Positions 16,243 through 26,023 of a stretch of DNA of 64,000 bases are shown here, piece after piece (position 1 is the first letter of the stretch; each line of letters starts with the position of its first letter). The notes under the pieces were generated by a model. It searched no databases. It had not been told where the DNA came from and saw nothing but the letters and a program-made list of their open reading frames with translations. The DNA is from an uncultured Clostridia bacterium (GTDB taxonomy: Bacteria; Bacillota; Clostridia; Christensenellales; Aristaeellaceae). The translations under genes were made by a program, and so were the position numbers. Location: assembly GCA_946414315.1 (NCBI GenBank), contig CAMKNZ010000003.1:62001-126000 (forward strand), in the 5' to 3' direction.

Positions 16243-19200
16243 GCCTTCGCGATCCCCAGTTCTGCTTTCTTGCCGTTGATATCCCACTGCTGGCTCACAA
16301 AGCCTTCCGGCGCCTTTCCGCGCGCGATGGCGGTGGCCAGGGTGGTCCGGCCGATCATGTCCCTGAACGCGTCCAGCGCGGCGGCCAGTTCGTCGTCGCC
16401 CTCGTAGTACAGGCTGATGCGGTCCGTCACCTCAAAACCGGCGTCCTTGCGCATGGTCTGCACCTTCGAGATCACCTCGCGGGCATAGCCTTCGCGGATC
16501 AGTTCTTCGCTCAGGTTCGTATCCAGCACCACGGTCACGCCGCGGTCTTCCGCCGCGATGAAGCCGGGTTTGTTCATGGGCGTGGTCAGCACGTCGTCCT
16601 TCACCAGCTTCACTTCCGTATCGTCGATCATGAAGGAGACTTCTTCGCCCTTTTCAAAGGCGTCCACCACGTCGTTGCCGTCCATTTCGGACAGCTTCTG
16701 GCCGATTTTGCCCAGGAGCTTGCCGTACTTCGGTCCCAGGGTCCGCATCTGCGGCTTGAGCTGGTAGGTGGTAAAGGCTCGGGCGTCGTCGGTGAAGACC
16801 ACTTCCTTCACGTTCAGTTCGTCCTCGCACAGTTCCTGGTAGGCCTTTTCAAACTTCGCGCCCTTGACATACAGCTTCTGCACGGGCTGGCGGACCTTCA
16901 GGTTCGCGGTGTTGCGGCAGGCGCGGCCCAGCTGGATGGCTTCCACCAGGGCGTCCATCTGCTCTTCCACGTCGGCGTCCACTTTGCTCCTGTCCGCCGC
17001 CGGGAAATCGCACAGGTGCACGCTTTCCGGCGCGCCGGGCACGTTGTTCACCACCAGGTTCTGGTAGATTTCTTCCGCCAGGAACGGGATGAAGGGCGCG
17101 CACAGCTTCGACAGGGTCACCAGCACGTGATACAGCGTGGCGAAGGCGGCTTCCTTGTCTCCGCCCATGCCCTTGCCCCAGAACCGTTCGCGGCCCCGGC
17201 GCACGTACCAGTTGCTCAGCTCGTCCACGAAGGCGGCCAGCTTGTTGGCGCTTTCGGTGATCCGGTAGTTGGCCAGGTCGTCGTCCACCTGGTCGATCAG
17301 GGTGTTCAGCTTGGACAGGATCCAGCGGTCCATCAGGGTCAGTTCGGTCTTGTCCAGCGGGTGCGCCAGCGGATCGAATCCGTCGATCTGGGCGTACATG
17401 GCAAAGAAGGCGTAGGTGTTCTGCAGGGTGGCCATGAATTTCCGCTGGCCTTCCTGCACGGCTTCCTCGCTGAAGCGCTTGGGCAGCCACGGGGCGGAAG
17501 TGGTGTAGTAATACCACCGGACCGCGTCCGCGCCGAATTTCTCCAGCACTTCAAAGGGATCCACCACGTTGCCCAGGTGCTTGGACATCTTGCGGCCTTC
17601 GGCGTCCTGGGTGTGGCCCAGCACGATGCAGTTTTTGAAAGGTGCCTGGTCAAACAGCAGGGTGGAGATAGCCTCCAGGGTATAGAACCATCCGCGGGTC
17701 TGGTCGATGGCTTCGGAGATGAAGTCCGCGGGGAAGTTGTTTTCAAACATTTCCTTGTTTTCAAAGGGATAGTGCCACTGCGCGAAAGGCATGCTGCCGG
17801 AGTCGTACCAGCAGTCGATGACTTCCTTCACCCGGTGCATTTCCTTTCCGCACTCGGGGCAGCGGATCGTCACCGCGTCGATGAAGGGGCGGTGCAGCTC
17901 GATATCCGCGCCGGGATCGGTGACGGCCATCTCCCGCAGCTCAGCGATGGAGCCGATCACGTGCAGGTGGCCTTCCTCGCACTTCCATACCGGCAGGGGC
18001 GTGCCCCAGTAGCGTTCGCGGCTCAGGCCCCAGTCGATGACGTTCTCCAGGAAGTTGCCCATGCGGCCGTCCTTGATGTTGTCCGGCAGCCAGTTGATGG
18101 TCCGGTTGTTCCGCACCAGGTTGTCCCGCAGCTTGGTCATCTGGATGAACCAGGTGGGCCGTGCGTAATACAGCAGGGGCGTGTCGCAGCGCCAGCAGAA
18201 GGGATAGTCATGGGCGAAGGGCACGGCCGCGAACAGCAGGCCCCGGTCCTTCAGGTCCTGCAGGATCAGGGGATCGGCGTCCTTCACGAAGGTGCCGGTC
18301 CAGGGGGTGCCTTCCACAAATTTTCCCTGGGTGTCCACCAGGTTCACGAAGGGCATGTTGTTCTCCCGGCAGACGCGGTTGTCGTCCTCACCGAAAGCGG
18401 GAGCGATATGGACGATGCCCGTGCCGTCCTCCATGGTGACGTAGTCGTCGCACAGCACGATCCAGGCGCCCTTGATGTCTCCGGCGCAGTCGAACAGGGG
18501 CACATATTCCATGCCCTTCAGGCTCTCGCCGGTGAACTCGCCTTCAAAGGCCAGTTCCTGTCCGTCGAAAACCTTGTCGGTCAGGGCCTTGGCCATGATG
18601 TATTTCTTTCCGTCCGGCGCGGTGAATTTGCAGTAGGTGTCGCGGGGGTTCACGCACAGCGCCAGGTTGCTCGGCAGCGTCCAGGGTGTGGTGGTCCAGG
18701 CCAGCAGGTAGGTGTTCTCCTCGCCCTTCACCTGGAAGCGGACAAAGGCGGAAGTTTCCTTCACGTTCTTGTAGCCCTGGGCCACTTCGTGGCTGGACAG
18801 GGCGGTTCCGCAGCGGGGGCAGTAGGGTACGATCTTGTGGCCCTGGTACAGCAGGCCCTTTTCGAAGATCTGCTTCAGGCTCCACCATTCGGATTCGATA
18901 TAGTAGTTTTCATAGGTGACGTAGGGATGCTCCATGTCCACCCAGAAAGCCACCTGGTCGGACATCTTTTCCCACTCGTGCAGGTATTTCCACACGCTCT
19001 TCTTGCACTCGGCGATGAACGGCTCGATGCCGTACTGCTCGATCTGGGGCTTGCCGTCCAGGCCCAGGAACTTTTCAACTTCCAGCTCCACCGGCAGGCC
19101 GTGGGTATCCCAGCCGGCCTTGCGCAGCACGCTCTTGCCCTTCATGGTCTGGTAGCGCGGGATCAGGTCCTTGATGGCCCGGGTCTCCACATGGCCGATA

Positions 19201-19364
19201 TGGGGCTTGCCGTTGGCCGTGGGCGGTCCGTCAAAGAAGGTGAAGCGTTCGCATCCGTCCCGGTGATGAAAACTCTTGCGGATGATGTCCTTCTTTTTCC
19301 ACATCTCCGCGATGGCTTTTTCCCGGGAAACAAAATTCATATCTGTCGCAACTTTGTTATACAT
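16239..19364 (-). CDS. ileS: Isoleucine--tRNA ligase
   Basis: A 1041-residue class I synthetase charging tRNA-Ile. HIGH is at residues 55-58 (ANGKPHIGHVETRA) and the KMSK signature (GRKMSKHLGN) at about 591. The editing (CP1) domain contains LLAWTTTPWTLPSNLAL, and the anticodon-binding helical domain is C-terminal. Length and the motif GWDTHGLPVELEVEKFLGL place it with the longer 'eukaryotic-like' IleRS2 type, often associated with mupirocin resistance. There is no T-box leader in the 34 nt after deoC, which is notable for a Bacillota ileS. RBS AAGAGG precedes the ATG. Confidence 0.97.
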   Translation of the reverse strand: MYNKVATDMNFVSREKAIAEMWKKKDIIRKSFHHRDGCERFTFFDGPPTANGKPHIGHVETRAIKDLIPRYQTMKGKSVLRKAGWDTHGLPVELEVEKFLGLDGKPQIEQYGIEPFIAECKKSVWKYLHEWEKMSDQVAFWVDMEHPYVTYENYYIESEWWSLKQIFEKGLLYQGHKIVPYCPRCGTALSSHEVAQGYKNVKETSAFVRFQVKGEENTYLLAWTTTPWTLPSNLALCVNPRDTYCKFTAPDGKKYIMAKALTDKVFDGQELAFEGEFTGESLKGMEYVPLFDCAGDIKGAWIVLCDDYVTMEDGTGIVHIAPAFGEDDNRVCRENNMPFVNLVDTQGKFVEGTPWTGTFVKDADPLILQDLKDRGLLFAAVPFAHDYPFCWRCDTPLLYYARPTWFIQMTKLRDNLVRNNRTINWLPDNIKDGRMGNFLENVIDWGLSRERYWGTPLPVWKCEEGHLHVIGSIAELREMAVTDPGADIELHRPFIDAVTIRCPECGKEMHRVKEVIDCWYDSGSMPFAQWHYPFENKEMFENNFPADFISEAIDQTRGWFYTLEAISTLLFDQAPFKNCIVLGHTQDAEGRKMSKHLGNVVDPFEVLEKFGADAVRWYYYTTSAPWLPKRFSEEAVQEGQRKFMATLQNTYAFFAMYAQIDGFDPLAHPLDKTELTLMDRWILSKLNTLIDQVDDDLANYRITESANKLAAFVDELSNWYVRRGRERFWGKGMGGDKEAAFATLYHVLVTLSKLCAPFIPFLAEEIYQNLVVNNVPGAPESVHLCDFPAADRSKVDADVEEQMDALVEAIQLGRACRNTANLKVRQPVQKLYVKGAKFEKAYQELCEDELNVKEVVFTDDARAFTTYQLKPQMRTLGPKYGKLLGKIGQKLSEMDGNDVVDAFEKGEEVSFMIDDTEVKLVKDDVLTTPMNKPGFIAAEDRGVTVVLDTNLSEELIREGYAREVISKVQTMRKDAGFEVTDRISLYYEGDDELAAALDAFRDMIGRTTLATAIARGKAPEGFVSQQWDINGKKAELGIAKA

Positions 19365-19398
19365 AACCGTTAACCTCTTACTCTTATGATGAATTCTC

Positions 19399-20130
19399 TT
19401 AATATCCGCCGCTCATATCCTTGAGCGTGTCGATTTCTTTCAGTGTGCCTTCCGCGAACCGCTTCTCGGCTTCCGCCATGATCTTCTCCGTGGCGCTCAC
19501 CCCGCAGCGGCTTGCTCCGACGGCCCGCGCGGACAGGACCGTATCCAGGTCCCGGATGCCGCCGGAGCCCTTAATTCGCATCGTCTCCGGCGTGTTCGCC
19601 CGCATCAGCTTCAGGTCCTCGATCGTGCAGCCTGCGCTGCCGTAGCCCGTGCTGGTCTTGACGAAATCCGCCCCGGCCTTTGTGCTCAGCCGGCAGGCCA
19701 GGATCTTCTCCTCCTCCGTCAGGTAGCAGGTCTCCAGGATCACCTTCAGGATGGCGCCGGCCCCGTGGGCGGTCTCCGCCAGCTGCCGGATCTCGTTTTC
19801 CACATAATCGGCGTCGCCGTGCTTGAGCTTGCCGATGTTGATCACCATGTCCAGCTCCTCGCAGCCCTCCGCCAGCGCCTGCTTCGCTTCGGCCACCTTG
19901 ACGGCGGTCTGGTGGGCGCCGTGGGGGAACCCGATCACCGTGCAGACCTTCACAGGGCTGCCTTTGAGCATTTCCGCCAGGATCGGCACGTCGCAGGGGC
20001 GGGCGCAGACGCTCGCCGTCTGATACTTCAGGGCGACTTCGCATCCGTGCCGTATATCGTCTTCCGTCAGCCAGGGCTGAAGGGTTGAATGATCCAGCAT
20101 CGCAGCAACATCTTTCGGGGTCAGGGCCAT
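19399..20130 (-). CDS. deoC: Deoxyribose-phosphate aldolase
   Basis: A 243-residue TIM-barrel class I aldolase splitting 2-deoxyribose 5-phosphate to glyceraldehyde 3-phosphate and acetaldehyde in deoxynucleoside catabolism. The Schiff-base lysine lies in FVKTSTGYG (about residue 157), with VILETCYLTEEEK before it and MRIKGSGGIRDLDT after it. I start at the ATG at 20130 with a perfect AAGGAGG. The longer frame would cover the promoter. It is the first gene of the minus-strand operon continuing into ileS with a 34-nt gap. Confidence 0.96.
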   Translation of the reverse strand: MALTPKDVAAMLDHSTLQPWLTEDDIRHGCEVALKYQTASVCARPCDVPILAEMLKGSPVKVCTVIGFPHGAHQTAVKVAEAKQALAEGCEELDMVINIGKLKHGDADYVENEIRQLAETAHGAGAILKVILETCYLTEEEKILACRLSTKAGADFVKTSTGYGSAGCTIEDLKLMRANTPETMRIKGSGGIRDLDTVLSARAVGASRCGVSATEKIMAEAEKRFAEGTLKEIDTLKDMSGGY

Positions 20131-20167
20131 GGATCCGTCCTCCTTAAAGCGGCAAAAACCGCATAAA

Positions 20168-20195
20168 ATACTAAATAAGTTTATTTCTCCGTCAA
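20168..20195 (-). promoter_or_regulatory. Promoter of the deoC-ileS-tgt operon
   Basis: On the minus strand TTGACG (20195-20190), 16 nt and TAGTAT (20173-20168), 37 nt before the deoC start codon. Confidence 0.55.
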
Positions 20196-20263
20196 AACCT
20201 TTTTTTCCTTTATTTATGGAACAGGCAAAAAAATTCTCCGGAACATTGCCTTCCGGGCCATGG

Positions 20264-20292
20264 AAAAACGGCAGGCCCGTCAAAGCCTGCCG
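20264..20292 (-). terminator. Terminator of the secreted-protein gene
   Basis: The stem CGGCAGGC / GCCTGCCG (20269-20276 with 20285-20292) is followed on the minus strand by TTTTT. It separates this gene from deoC. Confidence 0.8.
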
Positions 20293-20313
20293 CGTTCTTC
20301 CCTTCCGGCGGAT

Positions 20314-20889
20314 TTATTCGGGATCGGCCGTAAAAACCAGCCGGCCGTCCTCCACTTTCACGGTTCCGTAGGTTTTCGTGATCGGGTCGTTGTACCCGTG
20401 GGGCCCTTCCATCACGATCACGAGCCGGTCTTCCTCCACCCGGTCGATCAGGTAATCGTAATTGTATCCGTCAAGGATATAGGTTTCGTCGCTGAGCGGG
20501 TCGTAGACCACCAGGTCCGTCCGGACCATGCCGCTTCCCCAGGTGACGCAGGTGCACAGGTCCACGCAGCCGTCTCCCGTGACGTCGAACAGTCTGATCA
20601 GTTTCCTGGCCCAGTCCGGAACGGGAGAAGCCAGCCTCGCGCTGGCGGGAAGCTTTGACCCGGCGCCTCCGTACAGTTTCTCCATGGCGTCCTGCAGGTC
20701 GATGCCGTGTTCGGAAAGGTTCTCCGCCCCGGCCGTGTCTTCTTCGGTTTCCAGCGGAACCCGTTCCACACCCGTCCCTGTCAGGACATAGATGTAAGTC
20801 TCCTGCTCCGTCTCTTCGCCGCCGGCGCTGAAGGCGCAGCAGAGCAGGGCCGCGGAAAGCAGTATGCAGCTGATTCTCCTGAGATTCAC
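20314..20889 (-). CDS. Secreted hypothetical protein
   Basis: A 191-residue exported protein with a Sec signal (MNLRRISCILLSAALLCCAF, cleavage near FSA-GG). LLCCAF could be read as a lipobox variant, so it may be a lipoprotein, but this is not clear. The mature chain has a 'DVTGDGCVDL' phrase (about residue 100), a dockerin/EF-hand-like DxxxDGxxD loop that may bind calcium, followed by a short beta-rich region about pathway output (TDLVVYDPLSDETYILDGYN). No family is recognised. A terminator follows directly and the EamA-like gene lies 40 nt upstream, so the two may be cotranscribed. Confidence 0.65.
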   Translation of the reverse strand: MNLRRISCILLSAALLCCAFSAGGEETEQETYIYVLTGTGVERVPLETEEDTAGAENLSEHGIDLQDAMEKLYGGAGSKLPASARLASPVPDWARKLIRLFDVTGDGCVDLCTCVTWGSGMVRTDLVVYDPLSDETYILDGYNYDYLIDRVEEDRLVIVMEGPHGYNDPITKTYGTVKVEDGRLVFTADPE

Positions 20890-20929
20890 CGTCTCATTCT
20901 CCTCGTCTTCCGGTTCCCTGTTTTCCGGT

Positions 20930-21358
20930 TCATTTCCAGTTGATCAGCACCAGGCCGGCCAGGCAGATGATGATCCCGGCGATCTTGTTCCAGGTGATCG
21001 CCTCCCGGTACAGCAGGTGTCCCACAAAGATCAGGATCACGGCCACCAGGGCGGACGTCACGATCTGGGTCATACTCACCTGCCATCCGGCGCGGAAGGC
21101 GTAGATGAACCCGACCTCCAGCCCCACGACCACGACGCCCAGCACGACCGGCGCCCAGTTCGTCAGCCGGATCTCCCGGAACAGGTTTGCGTCCCGGTTC
21201 AGCAGGTAGTACATCACGCAGGACACCACTGCCCCGATCAGGTATGTGACGGTCAGGGACGCCAGCGGGTTCATTCCCTCCGGAACGGATTTGGCGCAAA
21301 CCTGGTAAAGCGTGTTGGAAATGACCACCAGCGCGATCGGCCAGATGTAGGAAAACAT
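20930..21358 (-). CDS. EamA/DMT-type small membrane transporter (half-length)
   Basis: A 142-residue integral membrane protein with about five hydrophobic helices. It is one EamA-type repeat: ISNTLYQVCAKSVPEG, SLTVTYLIGAVVSCVMYYLL, GLEVGFIYAFRAGWQVSMTQI, IVTSALVAVILIFVGHLLYRE and IAGIIICLAGLVLINWK. DMT transporters normally have two such repeats, and the half-size members work as dimers. The substrate is unknown. It lies upstream of a secreted-protein gene. Confidence 0.82.
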   Translation of the reverse strand: MFSYIWPIALVVISNTLYQVCAKSVPEGMNPLASLTVTYLIGAVVSCVMYYLLNRDANLFREIRLTNWAPVVLGVVVVGLEVGFIYAFRAGWQVSMTQIVTSALVAVILIFVGHLLYREAITWNKIAGIIICLAGLVLINWK

Positions 21359-21422
21359 ATCGGTATCCTCCCTGTTTCGTTTTGGCCTGATCGTCGGCAG
21401 GTGCCCACCTCGTTTTTCTGTG

Positions 21423-22820
21423 TCAGTCGTCCAGGATAATGACCCGCGTATGATACGGCAGGTGCGCCCAGAGCCAGTAGATATTGAACTTGCAGCCTTC
21501 CTGCAGCATCACGCTGACGCGGGTGCAGCCGTGGGAGGCCTTCTGCCCCAGCAGCTTCTGGTTTTCCGAATAATCCCTGACCCGGCTGGTCCGGGAATAA
21601 CCGACGCCGTGGATGTAGTTCCCGCCGTCGTAGCGCAGCGGGTATTCGTACCGGTATCCTTCCTGGGCGAAGCTGGCGCCGGTGTGCACATCCGTCAGGA
21701 ACGCGCCGGCCGGCGTCTCCCGGTAGGTTTCGATTCCCTCGATCAGGCCCGTGGAGACCGGCACCGACCCGACGGCATGTCCGTCCTCATACAGGGTCAG
21801 CGTCTGGTCCCGTTTGTCGATCAGGATGCCGTAATGGGCCGACGGTTTCACCACCATCAGCTTTTTCTGCATGTAATAGCCTTCCACCGGCTTACCGTCC
21901 TCATGCCGCCATGCCCGCACATACGCCCAGGTGCCGTCCGTATCCAGCACTTCCAGCCCCTGCAGCGCGCACCGGAGGGTGCCCACCGTCCGCGTCCGCA
22001 GGGCGTTCTTCGTGGAATACAGGTCGAAGCGGCGGAAGGTTCCGTTGTCGTCGATGACCACGGAGGGCTTCATCATGATCTCCCAGATCTCTTCCTCGCT
22101 CATGCCCCGCTCCGGCACCACCGGGCCGGTGGGCCCCACCGTCAGTTTCTCCGGCGCCTCGTTCTTCACCGTCAGCGGGAAGGACCGGACGTAATCCGGG
22201 TTCAGCTTGCTCCACATCCGGACCGTATACTCCCCCGCGGGGATCTTTTTCCTGTTGTCCAGCGCGCCGGACCAGTTCAGGCAGATTCCGTCCGGATCTT
22301 TGATTTTTTCTTCCTTCACATACACGACGCTGCCGTCTTTGTCCGTCACTTCCATCCGCACCAGGCATTCCGCGGATACGAAGCACTCCACGAACCACTT
22401 TTCGCCCTTTTCCGTATACAGGGTTTCCGAGGACGGCAGCGCGTAGACCAGCGTCGGGGTCGTGCCGCTGATCTCAAACTTCGCCTCGGCCGACTGTTCC
22501 GTTCCGTCCGTTCCGGTCACCTTCACCAGGAACCGGTACGGCCCGGCGAACATCCGGTCGCCGAACTCGCCCAGCCCGTCCCAGGGCAGGACGTTCTCCC
22601 CTTCCTGGATCTGTTCCTTCCGGGTCAGCCACACGTTCCGGATCGGGTCCAGCAGCTTCAGCTCCGCCTCCCCCGCCACGGGAGAGGCAATCACGATTTC
22701 GCAGGGTGTATATCCCTTCACCTTTTCCGGCAGGGAGACTGTCAGTTCCTCCGCGCCCGCCGCGGCGAAAACGCAGACCAGGAGGAAGATCAGCAGAAAA
22801 GCCGGTATCTTTCGGGCCAT
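21423..22820 (-). CDS. L,D-transpeptidase (YkuD) exported protein
   Basis: A 465-residue secreted protein. The signal peptide (residues 1-24) is followed by two Ig/FlgD-like beta domains (about 30-235; GLGEFGDRMFAGPYRFLVKVTG, in parts) and a SH3-like segment. The C-terminal YkuD catalytic domain (about 330-465) has HGVGYS and the active-site SHGCTRVS, with Cys near residue 432. L,D-transpeptidases cross-link peptidoglycan stem peptides (3-3 links) or attach proteins to the wall outside the membrane. It is monocistronic on the minus strand. The catalytic His and Cys are both visible. Confidence 0.92.
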   Translation of the reverse strand: MARKIPAFLLIFLLVCVFAAAGAEELTVSLPEKVKGYTPCEIVIASPVAGEAELKLLDPIRNVWLTRKEQIQEGENVLPWDGLGEFGDRMFAGPYRFLVKVTGTDGTEQSAEAKFEISGTTPTLVYALPSSETLYTEKGEKWFVECFVSAECLVRMEVTDKDGSVVYVKEEKIKDPDGICLNWSGALDNRKKIPAGEYTVRMWSKLNPDYVRSFPLTVKNEAPEKLTVGPTGPVVPERGMSEEEIWEIMMKPSVVIDDNGTFRRFDLYSTKNALRTRTVGTLRCALQGLEVLDTDGTWAYVRAWRHEDGKPVEGYYMQKKLMVVKPSAHYGILIDKRDQTLTLYEDGHAVGSVPVSTGLIEGIETYRETPAGAFLTDVHTGASFAQEGYRYEYPLRYDGGNYIHGVGYSRTSRVRDYSENQKLLGQKASHGCTRVSVMLQEGCKFNIYWLWAHLPYHTRVIILDD

Positions 22821-22960
22821 CCGGATCCCCTCCTTCCTTTTGTCATGTCTGCTGTATTTTACTATACAAGGGAAAAAGGCACAAGCAAAAACAGGGATAC
22901 GCCCGCCGGCCAGCGAAATAAACAGAAAAGACGTTTGAACTGAACACAGGAGGGTCTCGC

Positions 22961-25033
22961 GTGCGACGGATCGATACTTTTCCGACCCACCGGACCGGCG
23001 GCCTGGAATACCGCGCCGGCCAGGTGTTTCCCTTCGGCGCCTCGCTGGTGGACGGCGGGGTGAATTTCAGCGTCTATTCCAAGGACGCCACGGGATGCAC
23101 CCTGGTGCTGTATCACCACAGCCAGCCGGAACCCTTCGCGGAGATCCCGTTCCCGGACAGCTTCCGCATCGGGAACGTGTTCGCGATGCTGGTCTTCGGC
23201 CTGAACATCGACACCGTGGAATACGGCTACCGCTTCGACGGCCCCTGGGCGCCGGAGAAAGGCTACCGCTTCGATCCCTCGAAGGTCCTGCTGGATCCCT
23301 ATGCCAAGTCCGTTTCCGGCCGCAGCGTCTGGGGCCGGAAGGAGGAGAACGGGCCGGACTTCGTCCACCGGGGCCAGATCATCCGGGAGGATTACGACTG
23401 GGAGGGCGACACGCCCCTGGGGCTTCCCCTTTCCGACCTGGTCATCTATGAGATGCACGTCCGCTCCTTTACCGCCCATCCCTCCTCCGGCGTCCGCCAT
23501 CCGGGCACTTTTGCGGGCATCACGGAAAAGATCCCCTACCTGAAAAAGCTGGGGATCAACTGCGTGGAGCTCATGCCCGTCTTCGAGTTCGACGAGTTTG
23601 AGAACGAACGGGAATACGGCGGCAGGCGGCTGCTGAACTACTGGGGCTATTCCACCGTCGGCTTTTTCGCCCCCAAGGCCGGCTACGCCGCCTCCGCGCC
23701 CTTCGGCATGGAAGCGGACGAGCTGAAGCACACCGTCCGCCTGCTCCATCAGAACGGGATCGAAGTGCTCCTGGACGTGGTCTTCAACCATACGGCGGAA
23801 GGCAACGAGCAGGGCCCGGCGATCTCCTTCCGCGGCATCGACAACCGCACCTACTACCTGCTGACCCCCGACGGCGGATACTACAATTTCAGCGGCTGCG
23901 GCAATACGATGAACTGCAACAACGCCGTTGTGCGCAGCATGATCCGGGACTGCCTCCGCTACTGGGTTTCGGCCTTCCATGTGGACGGCTTCCGCTTTGA
24001 CCTGGCCTCCATCATGACCCGGGACGAATCCGGCGTCCCCATGGTCGCCCCGCCGCTGCTGGAATCCCTGGCCCGGGATCCGGTGCTGGGCCGTTCCAAG
24101 CTGATCGCCGAGGCCTGGGACGCCGGCGGGCTGTACCAGGTGGGCTGTTTTCCCTCCTGGCGCCGCTGGTCGGAATGGAACGGGCGCTACCGGGACTGCG
24201 TACGCCGGTTCATCAAGGGCGACTACCGGGCGGCGCCGGAGCTCCTGCAGCGGATCTCCGGATCCCCGGACCTGTACGAGGGCCGCGTTCCCGCCTCCTC
24301 GGTCAATTTCATCACCTGCCACGACGGGTTCACCCTCCGGGACCTGGTCTCCTACAACGACAAGCACAACGAAGCCAACGGCGAAGGAAACAGGGACGGC
24401 AGCAATGACAACTGTTCCTGGAACTGCGGGCAGGAGGGCGAGACCCGGGATCCGGAAGTGCTGGACCTGCGCCTCCGCCAGATGAAGAATATGCTGACCG
24501 TGCTCCTGACCAGCCGGGGCGTGCCCATGCTGCTTTCCGGGGACGAGTTCGCCAACACCCAGTACGGCAACAACAACGCTTACTGCCAGGACAACGAGGT
24601 TTCCTGGCTGGACTGGGACCAGCTGGACAAAAACAAAGACCTGTTCACCTTCGTCCGGAAACTCATCGCCTTCCGGATGGAGCACCCGGTGCTCCGGGCC
24701 CGGGAATTCAGCTTCGGGTACAACGGCACCGGCTATCCGGACCTGTCCTTCCACGGGCTGACCCCCTGGGAGCACGACTGGAACTCGGAAACCCTGACCG
24801 TCGCCTGCCTCTGGGCGGAAGACCATGAGAAATACAAAACAAAACAGGACGCTTTCCTCTACCTGGCCGTCAACGCCCACTGGGAGGATCACGTCTTCCG
24901 CCTGCCGGTCATCCCCGCCGGCTTCGCCTGGCATACGGAAGCCGCCTCCTCCGGATACGGCCGCCTCACCGACACCGGCAACGCCTTCGTTCCGGCCCGT
25001 TCCGTCCTGCTCCTGACCGGAAAGAAACGGTAA
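22961..25033 (+). CDS. glgX: Glycogen debranching enzyme / isoamylase-type GH13
   Basis: A 690-residue alpha-amylase-family protein. The N-terminal CBM48-like domain (about 20-120) contains FPFGASLVDGGVNFSVYSKDA. The catalytic barrel contains LLDVVFNHTAEGN, the nucleophile in DGFRFDLAS (D347), the general acid in IAEAWDAGG (E384) and the third acidic residue in TCHDG (D455). Motifs fit GlgX/isoamylase subfamily 11, which cleaves alpha-1,6 branches of glycogen or limit dextrins. No signal peptide, so it acts on intracellular glycogen. The start is a GTG with AGGAGG at 22948. No other glycogen gene is close. Confidence 0.93.
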   Translation: MRRIDTFPTHRTGGLEYRAGQVFPFGASLVDGGVNFSVYSKDATGCTLVLYHHSQPEPFAEIPFPDSFRIGNVFAMLVFGLNIDTVEYGYRFDGPWAPEKGYRFDPSKVLLDPYAKSVSGRSVWGRKEENGPDFVHRGQIIREDYDWEGDTPLGLPLSDLVIYEMHVRSFTAHPSSGVRHPGTFAGITEKIPYLKKLGINCVELMPVFEFDEFENEREYGGRRLLNYWGYSTVGFFAPKAGYAASAPFGMEADELKHTVRLLHQNGIEVLLDVVFNHTAEGNEQGPAISFRGIDNRTYYLLTPDGGYYNFSGCGNTMNCNNAVVRSMIRDCLRYWVSAFHVDGFRFDLASIMTRDESGVPMVAPPLLESLARDPVLGRSKLIAEAWDAGGLYQVGCFPSWRRWSEWNGRYRDCVRRFIKGDYRAAPELLQRISGSPDLYEGRVPASSVNFITCHDGFTLRDLVSYNDKHNEANGEGNRDGSNDNCSWNCGQEGETRDPEVLDLRLRQMKNMLTVLLTSRGVPMLLSGDEFANTQYGNNNAYCQDNEVSWLDWDQLDKNKDLFTFVRKLIAFRMEHPVLRAREFSFGYNGTGYPDLSFHGLTPWEHDWNSETLTVACLWAEDHEKYKTKQDAFLYLAVNAHWEDHVFRLPVIPAGFAWHTEAASSGYGRLTDTGNAFVPARSVLLLTGKKR

Positions 25034-25055
25034 TCCCTTTCATAATCCGACAGAA

Positions 25056-25084
25056 AAAAGGCGGATGACTGCTCATCCGCCTTT
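25056..25084. terminator. Bidirectional terminator
   Basis: AAGGCGGATGA / TCATCCGCCTT (25059-25069 with 25073-25083) with A- and T-runs. It is shared by glgX and the convergent DUF6273 gene. Confidence 0.85.
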
Positions 25085-25099
25085 TATGTTCCGTCTGTT

Positions 25100-25822
25100 T
25101 TATTCTTCCTTCGGGAGCTTGCTGATGTCCACCCACATCATGGGACGGACGCCGACGAAATCCCTGGTGAAATACGTATACCGCATCGTTCCCGGTGCAT
25201 AGGCCATGGACGCGCGCCAGGGATGGGGACCGATGGACCGGAGCCACCAGAAACCGCAGCCGCGGCCGTTGATCTTGTAGCCCGTATCCGCGATGGCCCC
25301 GTTGGCGATCGCGTGATCCGTCGGCGCCGACCGCCGGGTGGGCGTATCAGGGAAGTAGGTCACGCATTCCTTGTAGCTGATCAGGAAGATATAGTCGTCC
25401 GTGTCGTTGCCGCTGTTGGTGTCCTGGTACGCCGGGTTGTCCTGTTCCTTGCTGTTGTCCACGTGGGTCAGCAGGATGGCCGCCCGCTCTTCCTCCGTGA
25501 AGGCCGCCTCCATGAACTCGTTGTTCAGCCAGGCGCGCAGGGTGCAGCCTTCCCAGTTGTTGTTCCCGTAGGTTTCGTTGAAGCGTTTCTGTTCCAGCAG
25601 GTCCCTGGAAAACAGCAGGCGTTTCCCGTCCCGCTCTTCCAGCACCATCCACTCGATCGGTTCCGGTTCGGTCTCCGGGTCGTTGTCCTGGTCATACCGG
25701 CCGAACTGCACCGTCTCCACTTCCATTTCAAACCGGAAGGGTCCCACATACTCCTTCGGGGTGCCGGCAAACGCCGCGGCCGGGATCAGGAGCGCCAGCA
25801 GTAAAGCAAAAATCCGTTTCAT
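25100..25822 (-). CDS. Secreted DUF6273 domain protein
   Basis: A 240-residue exported protein with a Sec signal (...IPAAAFA). The mature part follows the DUF6273 pattern: VQFGRYDQDND early, PIEWMVLEERDGKRLLFSRDLLEQKRFN, CTLRAWLNNEFMEAAFTEEE, then a C-terminal GFWWLRSIGP ... FVGVRPMMWVD. The family resembles the formylglycine-generating/C-type-lectin fold and is abundant in gut clostridia, with no known activity. It is monocistronic, convergent with glgX. Confidence 0.85.
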   Translation of the reverse strand: MKRIFALLLALLIPAAAFAGTPKEYVGPFRFEMEVETVQFGRYDQDNDPETEPEPIEWMVLEERDGKRLLFSRDLLEQKRFNETYGNNNWEGCTLRAWLNNEFMEAAFTEEERAAILLTHVDNSKEQDNPAYQDTNSGNDTDDYIFLISYKECVTYFPDTPTRRSAPTDHAIANGAIADTGYKINGRGCGFWWLRSIGPHPWRASMAYAPGTMRYTYFTRDFVGVRPMMWVDISKLPKEE

Positions 25823-26023
25823 TCTCTGTTCCGTCCTGTCTGTTTTTTTCTGTTCGCAGGAGGGGCCGTATGCCCCTGCTGCCGGATATTTTCTGTATTA
25901 TAGCACAAAAGCTGGAAAAGAAAAGTACTTCTCCCGGCCGGAAAGCAGCGATAATCCTTTTGGTTTTTCCGGATTCGTGGTAGGATTACAGACGATCAGA
26001 ACGAGAGTGAAAGGGATTTCCGG

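Noticed and set aside
17016-19373. 785-codon plus-strand frame opposite ileS
   Set aside because: Codon-mirrored shadow of ileS, rich in His, Gly, Gln and Val; no RBS or domain.
19365-19398. T-box riboswitch ahead of ileS
   Set aside because: Only 34 nt separate deoC and ileS, too short for a T-box, and no stem-loop pattern is present upstream of deoC.
22862-24934. 690-codon minus-strand frame opposite glgX
   Set aside because: Composition typical of an antisense shadow; the glgX protein has all catalytic motifs.
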